Shown: one piece after another, positions 12,331-24,504 of the stretch | How the letters are laid out: each line of letters starts with the position of its first letter | Numbering within the stretch: the first letter of the stretch is position 1 | NCBI GenBank assembly: GCA_025642075.2 | Contig: JAODUO010001323.1 | Location: forward strand, 124,001-188,000 | Direction: 5' to 3' | Source of the DNA: Ridgeia piscesae | Lineage: Eukaryota > Annelida > Polychaeta > Sabellida > Siboglinidae | Length of the DNA stretch: 64,000 nt | The notes under the pieces: model-generated | Told to the model about the DNA's origin: nothing | Database searches by the model: none | The model's input: only the letters and a program-made list of their open reading frames with translations | Program-made: the position numbers and the translations under genes

Positions 12331-12968
12331 CGACAGAGAATACTGACACAGAGAGATGTGACATATGTGATGTCATCAATGATTGACAATCCCATGGAAC
12401 TGGCGGGAAAATTGGTGGATGTAGAGGTTTGAAATTGGTGGTGTATAAAATTTGAAAAACAAGCGGAAATATTGATTGATAAGTATTATTCTTGTGTTAA
12501 GGTTATTCATAAAGTGGTACTGGACATATATTGAGTAGTAGTTTTGGTTAAAGTTTGTTAGTTAACAGTATTTTTGAACAGATTTAGTATAGTGGGTGAT
12601 AAAAGGGTAATCTAGGCTTCGACAAATTGTAAACAAGATTGAGCAAATCTCTTTATTTGATATAGTATATAAGAGATAAAGCAATAAGAGTAACAACTAC
12701 ATATGTAAGATAAAACTGTGAATAGGTATCATTGTTATTAAAAATAAACAAGTGTTTTAGTAGGAAACCCTTGTTTGTTTATATAGGTAGTGTCCAAAGT
12801 TTCCGCTAGGGAACGGTACCAGTACAGACTAAACTTATTGTTCATGGTAGTATAGGTAGTAAGTGTTTATAACATAAAGTGTGCTGCAGTTGCTGTACAC
12901 AATAAACAAACAGTCTTTCTAAAGACTAAGTTGGTTTAAACTAAGAGTTGATTTTGACAAATCGTAAT

Positions 12969-14042
12969 ATGGCACCTGGCAAGCGGCAAGTGAAGGCAAG
13001 GAGGCACTTGGTATGTAACCACTGCCACAGCTTGGTGGATTTTGCTGTATCGGGGTGCGGAAAAACTTGGTCAGAGACAACGGAGGAAGGGTTTACATTC
13101 CAATGTTTAGGGTGTTGGAAAGTGGACTGTCTGACAGCAGAGTTAGCTAGGCTAACGGATATTGTGAAGGGGATGCAGAGTGGAGGGAGGGTGATTGCAA
13201 GGACAACAAATGGAGAAAGAACAACAGGAAACATGACATGCAGGAAGGTGACAGGGGAGAAAGTGACAGTAGAGAAGGAGGGAGGGACAAGGGGACAGGA
13301 GATGAGAGAAGTAGATGCGACAGGAGGTAAGACGAATGGAAGAAAGGAAGTGAGAGGTGATGTGACCAAACGGAAGTCAATAACAAGGACGATGACAGGA
13401 AGAAAAGAGACCGGAAAGAAAGGAACAACAGAGAAAGCGGCAGGGGGAAAAGTCAGCAACCAGAGTGATGCAAAACGGAGGAGCTACTCTGAAGCAGTGA
13501 TCGAGGGGGCACTGAGAACAGAAAGGGTATTTATGGGAGACTCCATTTTGCGAAAGACAGACAGGACATTAAGCAAAGGAGAAGACGTTGTAGTTTGTCT
13601 TCCGGGGGCTAGGATAGAGCATGTGACTGAACGGGTAGAGAACGTATTGGGGCATGGCCAAGGGGGGTCTATATTAGTACATGTAGGAACGAACAATGCA
13701 GACAGGGATGGAACAACCAGGATAGTAAAGAGATACAGAGAGTTGGTAGAGACACTGAAGAAGACGAGAGTTGAACAGATCATACTCTCAGGAATCTTGC
13801 CAGTGATGAGGGGAAGGGGAACAACATTTAGAAATTGCAAGAGGATGGCAATTAACGGACTATTTGAGCAGATGTGTGAAGAAGAAGGAGTTGGATTTGT
13901 AGATTTGTGGGGATATTTTGTTGGTAAAGAAGACATGTTTATGAGAGATGGCCTCCATCTAAGCGGAAAGGGCGCAGCAGTGTTCTCCGAGAACCTTCTT
14001 CGATCGATGAATAATGGAACAGGTTGCAACTTTTTAAACTAG
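12969..14042 (+). CDS. CR1-type LINE ORF1 protein with SGNH esterase domain
   Basis: This 357-residue frame starts at the first true ATG (12969); the frame is open a little further upstream, but only with TTG. Residues 16-54 hold a Cys pattern (C16-x2-C19, C30, C46-x2-C49, C54) like the zinc-ribbon/PHD-like head of CR1 ORF1 proteins. Residues about 75-165 are a basic, Thr/Gly/Lys-rich low-complexity linker. Residues about 186-350 form an SGNH-hydrolase (esterase) domain with the GDS block at 190-192, GTNN at about 240 and DGLHLS at about 327, which supply the Ser, Asn and Asp/His positions of that family. An ORF1 esterase is known for CR1/L2-group LINEs and is thought to help RNP or membrane interaction. 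The frame is uninterrupted, unlike ORF2. Confidence 0.85.
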   Translation: MAPGKRQVKARRHLVCNHCHSLVDFAVSGCGKTWSETTEEGFTFQCLGCWKVDCLTAELARLTDIVKGMQSGGRVIARTTNGERTTGNMTCRKVTGEKVTVEKEGGTRGQEMREVDATGGKTNGRKEVRGDVTKRKSITRTMTGRKETGKKGTTEKAAGGKVSNQSDAKRRSYSEAVIEGALRTERVFMGDSILRKTDRTLSKGEDVVVCLPGARIEHVTERVENVLGHGQGGSILVHVGTNNADRDGTTRIVKRYRELVETLKKTRVEQIILSGILPVMRGRGTTFRNCKRMAINGLFEQMCEEEGVGFVDLWGYFVGKEDMFMRDGLHLSGKGAAVFSENLLRSMNNGTGCNFLN

Positions 14043-14138
14043 TTTCGCAGGGGGATACACAGAGAAGCCAAATACTAGAGGCATAGATAAAGATAGCAAA
14101 AAGACATCAGCAAAGAACAGCTGGAAAGCCCTACGGAA

Positions 14139-16860
14139 TTTGGTTATAAATGTGTTTGTTTAAATGCAAGGAGCATAGTAAACAAAAGAAATGAACTAAA
14201 CATTATGGTAGAAGATATTGACCCTCACATAATAGGTATAACTGAATCTTGGGCCACACCCGATATATCAGATGCCGAATTAGGAATGACAGGGTATGTA
14301 ATGTTTAGGAAAGATAGATTAGGAAGAAGGGGAGGCGGAGTTATTTTATATATTAAAGAATCCATCCAAGCTTATGAAATAAAATTAGAAAAAGAAGCAG
14401 AATGTGAAGAAGCTGTCTGGTGTAACATAGTTACAGGAAAGTCAACATTAACTGTTGGGTTAGTGTATTGGAGTCCAAACATAAGCATGGAAGAGAATGA
14501 AAAAATACATAACGCTATCAAAGAAGTGAGTAAACGGGACTGTATCATTATGGGGGATTTTAACCATGGGCATATACAGTGGACACCTCTACAGAGTACC
14601 GGGAGAGAGGATCAAGAGTTTTTAAATTTAGTACAAGATAGTTTCCTTTCTCAACATGTGTTAGAAGCAATTTGTTGATAATGTCAAGATATGTGAGCCA
14701 CTGGGGTGTAGTGATCACAACCAGATACATTTTATCATCAAAGTAAAGGGAGAACGGAATAGAAAAATAAGGTACAGGAAAAATTTTCACAAAGGAAGAT
14801 ATAAGGACATGAGGGAATATTTAGCAAAGATAGACTGGAATAACACACTGAAGAATAAGACAGCAACAGAATGCTGGAATATTTTAAAGAGTGAAATTGA
14901 CTGCGTCGTTGACAAATTTGTCCCCTTGAAAAAACAGGGGAAACGGTCAAAGAAGAAACACTTATCGAAGGAAGCCATTAGAAAAATCAAGTACAAGCAA
15001 ATGATGTGGAAGACATATAGACATACCGGAAGTGAAGAAGACTATAGCATTTATAAAGAAGCACTTAATCAAGCTACAGCTGAAATTAGAAAATTCAAAG
15101 AGAAGCTACGAACAAAAAATTGTTTTTTAATATAAAACATGACAGCAAGAGTTTTTATGCGTATGTTCGAAGTAAACAGAAAGTTCAGGATAAGGTCGGT
15201 CCTCTAGAAGGTAGTGATGGAAACATAATAACAGAGGGATTCTTAATGGCAGAAAACCTAAATGAGTACTTTAGTTCGGTGTTTACCAGGGAAGATATGA
15301 GTATATTACCAGTACTTGAGACTAAGTTCGAAGGGAGAGAGTTTGACTATTTAGGACAAATAATTGTAACCCCAACAATGGTAGCAATGAAAATAAGAGA
15401 TATGAAGGATAATAAATCACCTGGAGTGGATGGGATTCCTCCCAAATTACTATTGGAAATTGTAGAACAAATCAGCATACCGCTTGCAACTGTGTTCAAT
15501 TTGTCATTAGAGGAGGGAATAGTTCCGTTAGAATGGAAAGAAGCAAACATTATACCATTATTTAAAAAAGGTTCGAGAAACAAGTCAGAGAACTATAGAC
15601 CAGTGAGTTTAACATCGGTGATTTGCAAACTATTAGAAAGACTAATTAAAAATCACCTGGTTGATTTTCTTGTTAAAAATAAATTGATAAACCCATCTCA
15701 ACATGGTTTTTAAAAGCGAGGTCATGCTTAACAAATATGTTATGTTTTTTGGAAGATGTCACAAAGTGGCTAGATGAGGATCACCAGTAGATATAATCTA
15801 CTTAGATTTTAAAAAAGCCTTTGACAAAGTGCCACACCAAAGACTACTACTTAAACTAAAGGCCCATGGCATAGAAATGGAATGATCAACTGGATAGAAA
15901 AATGGCTTATTGATAGAAGACAAAGAGTAGTAGTTGATGGGGAGGTTTCAAACTGGAAACGGTTTTGAGTGGAGTACCCAGGATCAGTACTGGGACCTAT
16001 TTTATTCTTAATATATATCAATGATTTGGATGATGACATAACAAGCAAGGTGTTGAAGTTTCGGACGACACAAAGTGTTTAGGAAAATTAAAAGTGATGC
16101 AGATAGACAGCATTTACAAGATGATCTTAATAAGTTGATAGAATGGTCTGAGAAGTGGCAAATGCTGTTTAATTTTGGAAAGTGTAAGTGCCTTCACACA
16201 GGACATGGGAATGAAGATGCACAATATACAATGGGTGATACTGTACTAAATACTACCTTAAAGGAAAAGGACTTAGGGTTAACTATTAGTGCTGACATGA
16301 AGGTATCAGAGCAGTGTGGAATTGCAGCAGCGAAGGGAAACCAAATTCTTGGATTAATTAGGCGAAATATAGTGTACAAAGAAAAAGAATAATACCGCTG
16401 TATAAAACAATAGTTAGGCCTCACTTAGAATATTGTATACAAGCATGGAGGCCATATCGCAAGAAGGATATTGATATGCTAGAAAGAGTACAAAGGAGAG
16501 CAACCAAAATGATACCAAAACTCAGGAATATTAGTTATGAAATGCGTCTAAAAGAATGTGGTTTAACAACACTAGAAACCAGAAGATTGAGAGGAGATCA
16601 GATTGAGGTGTTTAAAATATTGAATGGATATGAAAATATTGACAGAAATATTTTTTTCACAGTCAAGGAAGAGAGAAGGACTAGAGGACATGGAGTTACA
16701 TTAGCAAAGAAGCAGTGTAGACTAGATATTAGAAAATTTTCATTTTCACAAAGAACAGTAAACGAATGGAACAGATTATCAGCTGATTGTGTAGGTGCTA
16801 GTAGTGTTAATATATTTAAAAATAAAATCGACATATACCTAAGAAGGGCAGGGTATACTT
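14139..16860 (+). pseudogene. CR1-type LINE ORF2 (endonuclease + reverse transcriptase), broken
   Basis: Endonuclease: NARSIVNKRNELN and GITESW (14145-14260, catalytic Glu), GDFNHGHIQW (about 14550), and after a frame break near 14678 the SDHN motif (about 14710). Reverse transcriptase: DNKSPGVDGIPPKLL (about 15410), ENYRPVSL (about 15590), then after a break at 15712 IIYLDFKKAFDKVPH (about 15795). The FADD catalytic box is reduced to TTT-CGGACGACACAAAG at about 16058, where a base is missing. The thumb and C-terminal part follow at 16075-16392 and 16476-16862, ending in SFSQRTVNEWNRL and YLRRAGYT. At least five frameshifts or stops are needed to explain the fragments, so this copy could not supply its own replication enzyme. 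Confidence 0.85.
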
Positions 16861-16968
16861 AGATAGATAGGTTGGACTCTCGATAAGCCAAATGGCTTCC
16901 TAGTCCACCTGCCATCTAGAGTTGAATCTCTAGGTGGCAATCTTGTTAAATCTTGTTAAACTGATAGA

Positions 16969-17299
16969 CAGAATCTAATGTCAGTTATGGCACATACAGT
17001 AGTGACATTTTACCATCCTCGCAAGCCGGGGCCATTGTGCAACGCTACCACGGGGGTGTACTGTGTACACCCCAGCCTAGTCGTCTCCATACAGCGGGGT
17101 ATTGAGAGGACTCAAACTATACAATTATAACAATTGACTTTGCCAGTCACAACTGTGTCAGCCATGGGAACAGCACAAATAAAAAATGCTCACCCCAAGT
17201 TGAAGATGGATACAAGCCTGGTGGTTCTCCCAATATGACGACACATTCACATCCTAAACATGGCATATAACACAAGCACTGGTGGGCGATTTCATTTAC
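16969..17299. other. No feature recognised
   Basis: Unique-looking sequence between the LINE tail and the next exon; possibly intron. Confidence 0.35.
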
Positions 17300-17515
17300 C
17301 TGACACGTTTCTTGATAAAGAAAGGATACTTCTTGAGCTTTTCCGTGGCTTCTATATCATCCCCCTCTGCCTCAGTGATCTGTGTAGCAAGATCTGTGAT
17401 CAACTTATCACGACCATCGTCTTTAAGTTGCTCTACATCTCTCAGCTTCATGGTGTTAAGAAATTCTTTCGGTGCCCCTTGCGAGACTTTCCCCCCATTC
17501 TGGTCATCTTTGTTG
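17300..17515 (-). CDS. Unrecognised exon with good splice sites
   Basis: On minus, a pyrimidine-rich tract ends in GTGCTGACAG (AG at 17517-17516). The exon runs 216 nt and ends GTCAG before GTAAATG (GT at 17299-17298). It adds one base to a codon at its start and leaves two at its end. The reading between is NKDDQNGGKVSQG, then KEFLNTMKLRDVEQLKDDGR, and KLKKYPFFIKKRVR, a charged, soluble, helix-prone sequence. I do not recognise the family. It is on the same strand and upstream of the TMC exon and could be part of that gene's cytoplasmic N-terminus. The phase mismatch (2 against 0) demands a further exon between them that I could not find. Confidence 0.5.
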
Positions 17516-17605
17516 CTGTCAGCACAACACAGAGCAATGAACAAGCACTGGCAAGTACTGGCAGTACAGCCAAGACAGTTTAAACTACATGGTCTCACCT
17601 CTTTA

Positions 17606-17652
17606 ATAACATTATATATATATATATATATAAAATATATTTATATATATCA
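17606..17652. repeat. (TA)n microsatellite
   Basis: TATATATA runs just before the LINE fragment that follows. Confidence 0.8.
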
Positions 17653-17674
17653 TTGTATTATATTATCCAGGGCT

Positions 17675-18535
17675 ACATATTCTATACATGTGACAATCAA
17701 TTTGGATTTAAAAAGCATCACTCTACTGAGATGCTCATATTTCTGTTAAAAGAACTTTTTCGAAACTATATTGCTAATGGGTCTTCTATGTATGTTACTA
17801 TGTTGGATGCCTCCAAAGCCTTCGACAAAGTAAACCACAGCAAGCTATTTGGTAAATTAATTGATCGTGGCTGTCCAGCTTTTATTGTACGCATTCTACA
17901 CCACTGGTATGGTACCCAACAATTTACCATCAGATGGTGTCAGGGATTTTCTAGCTTTTTTACTGTTTCAAATGGTGTTAAACAGGGTGAAATCCTTTCC
18001 CCCCATCTTTTCAATGTGTATATGGATGACTTAAGTGTTAATCTAAACAAATTACAAATTGGTTGTCTTTATGCTGGCACCTTAATCAACCACTTGATGT
18101 ATGCTGATGACCTCTGTATTTTTTCTCCCAGTGTTGCTGGTTTGAGAAAACTTACAGATTGTTGTGCCAAGTATGGCGAATTGTTTAATATTACGTATAA
18201 TACCAAGAAGTCCTTTTGTATGATTATTGACAACAAACCCCAGGACATGAAACATTTTCATTGTATCCATCTCCCATGACCTTATACTACGAAATGTAAA
18301 TATCTTGGTCATATAATCAACAATAACCTAACTGATGATGACAACATTGCCAGAAAAAAGGTGCCTTTATGCACAAGCTAATGTATTAGCTCGAAAATTT
18401 TGTCTTTGTAATATTTCCACCAAAATTGCTTTATTTCAAGCATACTGTGCTCCTATGTACACTTCTAGTCTTTGGTGCAAATTAAAAAAAATATACCCTC
18501 AAAAGCATTACCATCGCATACAATAATAGCCTCAG
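17675..18535 (+). pseudogene. LINE reverse transcriptase fragment, 5' truncated
   Basis: The frame reads DNQFGFKKHHSTEM, then TMLDASKAFDKVNHSKLF (RT palm, first Asp), SNGVKQGEILSPHLFNVYMD and LMYADDLCIFSPS (catalytic YADD). It stops near 18280 and resumes in other frames: KYLGH at about 18297, then RCLYAQANVLARKFCL and FQAYCAPMYTSSLWC (18355-18480). This is the jockey/CR1-like non-LTR RT type common in aquatic animals. The start within the RT domain indicates 5' truncation on insertion. Frameshifts at about 18280 and 18340 make it non-functional. Confidence 0.82.
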
Positions 18536-20208
18536 AATTTTACTGAACTTACCCTCAAGATGCAGCGCAAGCTTTATGTTTGCCACCAACTACATTAAAT
18601 CTTTTAATGAATGCATTCGTTCATCCATATTTAGTCTTATATGTTGTCTTCATCAGTCGGATAGTCTTCTTTTTATTAATTGCCTACATACTGATATTCA
18701 TTATAAGAGCTGCATGTACACATACTGGAGGTCGCTATTATACACATGACATTTGTATTGTATTTTGTTTTCTTCAAATTTCTTATATTAATTTTTACAA
18801 CTTTTTAAATAAATTTCCTAATACAACTGTATATTTATCCATAATTTGTTTAACTTTACACATATCTTTACGTAGATCACATCATTGCTTATATGTATTG
18901 TACTTTTCATTTTTTTTATTGCATTTTATGTATATATATGGACGACGTCTTGTCTGAAGTAAAACTTTATTATTATTATATATATATATATATATATTAT
19001 ATAGAACATAAACGTTTACGTTTTGTTATCTCCTTTAATACATCTATTGTAATATCACATTCACTTATGTAATGCTGTTTTACTTACATCTGTCTTTTAT
19101 GTTTTTGAGAACACTCAATTGTATTTATTGAGACACATGTGGTGACTAAATAAATTTGATGTGATCCAAAATTAGGTCAACTGTTCTTTTTATTTCAAAG
19201 CCAGATTCAAAACCATATAAAAATACTGTTTCAGCAGTATTCCTGTATACCATACATAGGTCTAGTACAGACATTGCATACAAAATGCTACCTAAGCTTA
19301 GTGTGAATGAATGACATTTATTGGGATGTTTTCAATTTTACTACAAACATTTTATCTGTTTCTCTCACAGTGAGGGAAATGTTAAACAACTTAAATGCAA
19401 AAAACATGTTAAATGTTATGAACAATCAATTTAGTGTCTGCCGTAACAACTAACACAATTTTAATGTTATAATATATAATGTTATGGTATCATGACTCAT
19501 GTATCGTGACAGGTGTCTATTTCATAAACATCCTTAGAATATGTGTCAGAGCAGAATATATTGTATTTACAATTTAAATCTTTGGTTTGATAGGTGTATC
19601 TTTAAAAAATACGGTAACTTTGTTGTACACCTGTATTTACAATTATAATTTTTGGTCTGTAAGGAGTGTATAACAATAGTTTGTGAATAATGAAATGTTG
19701 TCCCTATAAAGACTTGTATTTACTATTATAATTCGTGGTCTGTAACAGTGTATAGAATTAGTTTATGTATAATAAAATGTTGTCCCCATAAACTCTTCAC
19801 CACGCTGAGTAAACATGAGTGTCAATGCATGTCTGTGTGGCTGGGTCAATTGAGACAAATAGAGAGCAAAACATGGCCTAGTTTAATGTCAGCACGTGTA
19901 CCAGTTACCATGTCATTATGTATTGTTGGTGATACAAAGTAAATACTCTACACATGGCAGTGCTTGTATGTTACCATGTTAGGCACAATAGCAGAATAAA
20001 AAACACGACCACAGACTTGGCCTCTTTGTCAAACACTGGGCACTGCACAGTCACAGACATGCACACACAAAATCTGAAATTAACTGAAGTAAAATCACTC
20101 AAGCGCGACATGGTCCTCGGGGTAAACAAATCTAATAGAGCCATTCAACGTTAACCCTTGCCTGCCCTGCTGTGGGTCAGCAATGATTAACCCTTGTTGT
20201 ACGTACAT
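18536..20208. other. AT-rich, no gene; about 105 bp tandem duplication at 19555-19795
   Basis: A decayed continuation of the LINE may extend to about 18700. A (TA)n run lies at 18977-18998. At about 19555-19795 a roughly 105 bp unit (TGTATTTACAATTATAAT...GGTCTGTAA...AAATGTTGTCCC) occurs two to three times with divergence. Nothing else was recognised. Confidence 0.45.
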
Positions 20209-21208
20209 TAGTGCTGGTTTTATACCAGGTTTTGTTCGATACCGATCAATACCTGAATTTTGTTCGATACTCGATAGTTACGTTATAAGTCTAATATTTA
20301 TTTAGAACATAGTTCCCAGTAGAAGCACAGTATGCAACAAAAGTTGTGCTGGTTCGATACCAGAATTCTTCAATATAAATCTATATATTGCTGATTCGAT
20401 ACCAGAATTCTTCGACATCAATCGATACCAGATTTTTATTTGATACTTGAAATTTACCTTGTAAGTCTAATTCAGTACAGTAGAGATCTCAAAAGAAACA
20501 CACTACCCACTTACCGGGGTACACTAATGTCACATAAACACACACAACTTTTCACTTATAGGGAAATACCGGGGGTATGTGATAATTTTATAGTAATGCA
20601 ATGATTAATATGCAATTTAAATGTTATTTAAGTAAACAAACAACAGTTGTAACTATTTCAATAAAATTTATTACTAAAAAGTAATTTGAATATAATATTA
20701 AAACAATAAAGACAACTGCAATAATATACCCAGTGACAAATAAATTAATTAATTGCACTGAAATATTTTAAATTAATAACAATACTTCACCCCAGCTGTT
20801 TGCAAATACATCATATAGCAGCTTAATTTCAAGTCAGCGTGTGTCCTAAAGTTACCATCAACAAGTACAGTTGAACATAACATACAATAACAAATAATAT
20901 AATGTTATTGTTAAACACAACTATCACTTGTAATAGTGCCAGCACAGCTGAACACTCACTGTTATAACTGTTTTTTTATTAATTGTATCATAAAGATAAT
21001 TGTTATTTAACGTCAAAACTGTATAGACAATTACAATAAAATAACACTAATTAATAATAGAAAAAATATTAATTAAAATTACAATTGTACATCCCAGTTC
21101 ACACCAATATTTTTGAATATAAAACTTAAATTGCATTGTTATCAAGTACACATAACAAGCCCCATAATGTTTTTGCAATTGTTTTCAAGAACAAGTCGGT
21201 TTCTTCCT

Positions 21209-21426
21209 CTGCCACTGCCTCAGCCTCAGCCTCTGCCTCTGCCTCAGCCTCAGCCTCAGCCTCAGCCTCAGCCTCAGCCTCAGCCTCAGCCTCTGCCTCT
21301 GCCTCTGCCTCTGGCTCAGCCTCTGCCTCTGCCTCTGCCTCTGCCTCTGCCTCTGCCTCTGCCTCTGCCTCTGCCTCTGCCTCTGCCTCTGCCTCTGCCT
21401 CTGCCTCTGCCTCTGCCTCTGCCTCT
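21209..21426. repeat. GCCTCT/GCCTCA hexamer expansion inside the transposon
   Basis: About 36 hexamers alternate between GCCTCT and GCCTCA blocks. The matching site in copy A (about 8003-8036) has only four or five units. Six-base units keep frames open (Ser-Ala or Pro-Leu/Gln repeats), but no gene context supports translation. Confidence 0.9.
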
Positions 21427-22453
21427 TCCAGTGGTGGACCTATTTGGCCATTGACAGTGACAGTAGATGCAGTAAGTGTATCGTCATCGTCAATCAGTCA
21501 CATCGTGTATGTCAGTTCTTGACACTGTAGACGAAGTAGTAGATTTGGTAACGGATGGCTATTCGCTTCGACTGATGTCCACTGCTTGCTCATTGTTGAA
21601 TATTTCGATAGAACTCGTTCTCGAGTCGTTGTGAAGTTGACGTTGTCCACGACGATGTCGACGTGTCCTTCGATGAAAATTGATCATCATGTTTTGATAG
21701 TTTCTTGAATGATGGGCAGTGACATGTTTCTTCCAAATTTGATGTATTTCCCCCGCTATCTTTGGGGCGCTTCTGGCATAGCAGACACTCTTTGTATAAA
21801 AACTGCCAAATTGGCGATGAACGTTGTCGTTAGTCTTGGTTGAGGGATTCATATATGGCAAACGGTGGCGCCACCAAATAACAAAACAGTGCCACCAAAG
21901 GGAATCCGGATAAACAAAGTTCGCCCATCGTGCTTGAATAATTATTTATATTAATATTATTATGAAACTAATTTCATAAATACTATGCATGCAATAAACA
22001 CTCTATAAAAATACTATAGGATGTGTGTTTTTGTATGCGTACCGTAGGTAAAGTAGGGAGACAGATGCCACGGTAGTGCCACCAAACGAGAGAGACACGA
22101 ACCTTGGTTTGGATAACCGAGGCTAAGCGAAGTATGACCTAGGCTAAGATCGGGCACAAAAAACAGTTATTATTACAGACTAACTCTACAAAAACATTTG
22201 AAAACAATTCACATTTGATGTTATATTATTTTTTAAACAACCATGCCTAAGTCAAGTTAGGCAGCGAAGTGCTGTAATGGTAGCTCGATCCCGTAAACAA
22301 CACCATCGCATCGACGTCATCGAATGGACTCGATGTAACGAAGATATCGAAACCATCGAATGTATCGAAGGTATCGATGGTATCGATGGTATTGAAGGTA
22401 TCAAACAGTAGGCGTTCGATACCAAAAATATCGAAGTATCGCGATACTGCTAA

Positions 22454-22715
22454 GAAATTATGAAAAAAATATTATTGAAGTAAAAATTACTATACATACC
22501 TGGTACATATATTGAGAGGTTAACTAAATGAATAATTACTACTAGTGGCTCCTGTGATAGCGACCTTTCAGTCTTAACAGGAGTCACTGACCCCCATTTC
22601 ACTGTTTTAAATTACTGATGTATGACGTTTTGTTAATGTTTCGCCTTGTGATTATTGAATTCATGTACTTATTTTGGGGTAAAAAAATTTACATCTTGTT
22701 CTTGTTCTTGTTAAG
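22454..22715 (+). mobile_element. About 260 bp insertion in copy B with TTGTTC tail
   Basis: Copy A reads GCTAAATATCGG where copy B reads GCTAAG, 260 extra bases, TTAAG, then TATCGG. TAAG on both sides looks like a short target-site duplication. The insert ends in TTGTTCTTGTTCTTGTT, a simple tail like that of some SINEs. No tRNA-like head was identified. Confidence 0.6.
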
Positions 22716-22789
22716 TATCGGTATCGAACATTTTCGCAAGTATCGCGATACTTTGATACATTGAATATCGAACCAGCACTAATGAACAC

Positions 22790-24504
22790 CTCTGTCGACT
22801 TGGAAGCAGGTTATCTAAATCATTGGGATCACCTTCCTGTTGGTTGTCCCTTGTCTGTTCCAAACCATCCCTCTTCTTGTATAGTCTCTCTCTAGGCATG
22901 CTCGCATTCTCGTAATTACTCCCTACAACAATAAAAATCACAGCTATTTACATCTTCTTCCAACTCTGTGTCGACATTTAACAACTCGTGTTGTGTTATA
23001 ATATTATTATAGAGTCTGTTAATTACAGATCAATCAGCTGCGCCCATTTTAAGTGCTGAATGGACTTGATGAAAAAGTTAAAAAACTGAAAGAAAACCAT
23101 TGCTAGAGACATCCAGAGCTGAATTAATTATAAATTCCACCCTGCAGTGGTTAATGTTCACACAGAAAATTCGATGAGATTTCAAGTCAAGTTACGACAG
23201 CAGTTTTACTTGCTGATTATCACTTTCCTAAACATTCCTACTCACTGGCTGTTATTCTGTTACACAAATCTTGAGTTGAATAGTAAGATAGTCCACTGTC
23301 TTGTATATTCACTAGGAATGCAGTATTCAGTGTCCACAGCTGACCAGGACTGTATAACTGATGTGGTTAATAGATATATGTATTTACAGCTGTCCTACCA
23401 TTGTAACTGTCCATCTGTATAACCTCTTCCTGGTGATCTGCTGGCTGTTGGAACATATCCGTAACATTCGGGTGGCCCGCCATGGTGGCCAAGCAGTGGT
23501 CAAGCACCTGCAGACAACAACAATGACCACTACTACAGAGCTAAGACTGGATAAGAAACAATCAGACAAGCTTGTTACAGCTAAATGTGTCATCGATTCG
23601 TGTCGCTAGTGACAAGTTAATCCCTAGGTCATGTCATATTGTATTCCATGCGTATCTCTGTTGCTATGGCCTATGAGAAAATATGTGTGTTTCCAATTAT
23701 ATGCTATATATTCGGTAATTCTGATAGTCCGCAGCGACGCCTATCGAGTCGATTGGAACCCTCTTCTCATGAGTTCCAGTTAGCTGTCAAACTTTGCATT
23801 GTCTCCGTTTACGCTTTTGATTCCAAACATTTATTACGTAATATTTTGCATTTTGAAAATCTAAATGTCAACCAATAATACGATGGTGAATGTACATTAT
23901 TTTAAGCGATCGGTTATGTTTCTTTAATTAAAAAATGGTTATTCCTTTGAAATATAGCTGATTATTAGAATATAAGAACGCACACTTCCAAACTTATTGA
24001 ACACATACTTCATAGCCGCATCATGAAACACCTTGAACAACATCACATTCTAACTGCCCAGGTCCACTTCCATCTTCTGACTTATTCAACAGTCTTTGCA
24101 TTTTCTCTCATTTCTTTGCATTCGTTTTTCTATGCGTATATGTGATGCACATTGAACAACAATTGCCTATAGCAATAATCCATAGTATATCTATTAACGT
24201 TTAAGTTTCGAAATCCAAGAGATTCCAGGCTCACCAGATACATTGCCATAGGCATACATCATAATTTTATGGACCTCCACCTACAACCCTCAATAGCCAA
24301 CAAATAACCTTCACATTCCCTTACCTGGAAACCAATTAGATCCAGCCATTAATTAAGGCTTCACCAGAAACTTCCAACTGCATATTATAAATACCTATAA
24401 TCTGGTAGATTTTGTCTGGGATGCCGAGTTTCATACTAAATTCAAGAGAGGTGGTAGGCGAATTTTTAAAGTTTTACCTTTGTTTTTAAGAATTATTGGT
24501 AACA
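22790..24504. other. No secure gene
   Basis: An open plus frame at about 23380-23609 follows a TGTATTTACAG acceptor-like site near 23389. It encodes a hydrophobic stretch (VHLYNLFLVICWLLEHIRN) and then a basic tail to a stop. It could be a terminal exon of a membrane protein, but I recognise no family and rate it about 0.2. The rest is featureless. Confidence 0.3.

Larger units (their letters stand above)
12780..16968 (+). mobile_element. CR1-clade LINE retrotransposon, nearly full length, defective
   Basis: Order: 5' leader, ORF1 (12969-14042), ORF2 with endonuclease and reverse transcriptase (about 14139-16860), short 3' tail. The tail ends in two copies of ATCTTGTTAA (about 16940-16960), matching the CR1 habit of ending in a short direct repeat instead of poly(A). 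The 5' limit is not sharp. I set it just after the AT-rich flank and did not find a target-site duplication. ORF1 is open while ORF2 carries several frame breaks. Confidence 0.85.
20209..22781 (+). mobile_element. hAT-like non-autonomous transposon, copy B
   Basis: The left end TAGTGCTGGTT and right end AACCAGCACTA are inverted, with subterminal GGTATCGAA-type motifs at both ends. The interior matches copy A at 6905-9142, and the arrangement here is taken as the uninverted one. The flanking 8-mers ACGTACAT (20201-20208) and ATGAACAC (22782-22789) share only five positions, so the target-site duplication is at best eroded. The copy has gained a hexamer expansion (21209-21426) and a secondary insertion (22454-22715). 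No transposase is encoded, so mobilisation would need an enzyme from elsewhere. Confidence 0.75.

Noticed and set aside
12941..14029. Minus-strand frames over the LINE ORF1
   Set aside because: Shadow frames opposite a clear esterase-domain ORF1.
21113..21522. Pro-Leu/Gln and Ser-Ala repeat frames
   Set aside because: Hexamer microsatellite within a non-autonomous transposon; absent from the sister copy.
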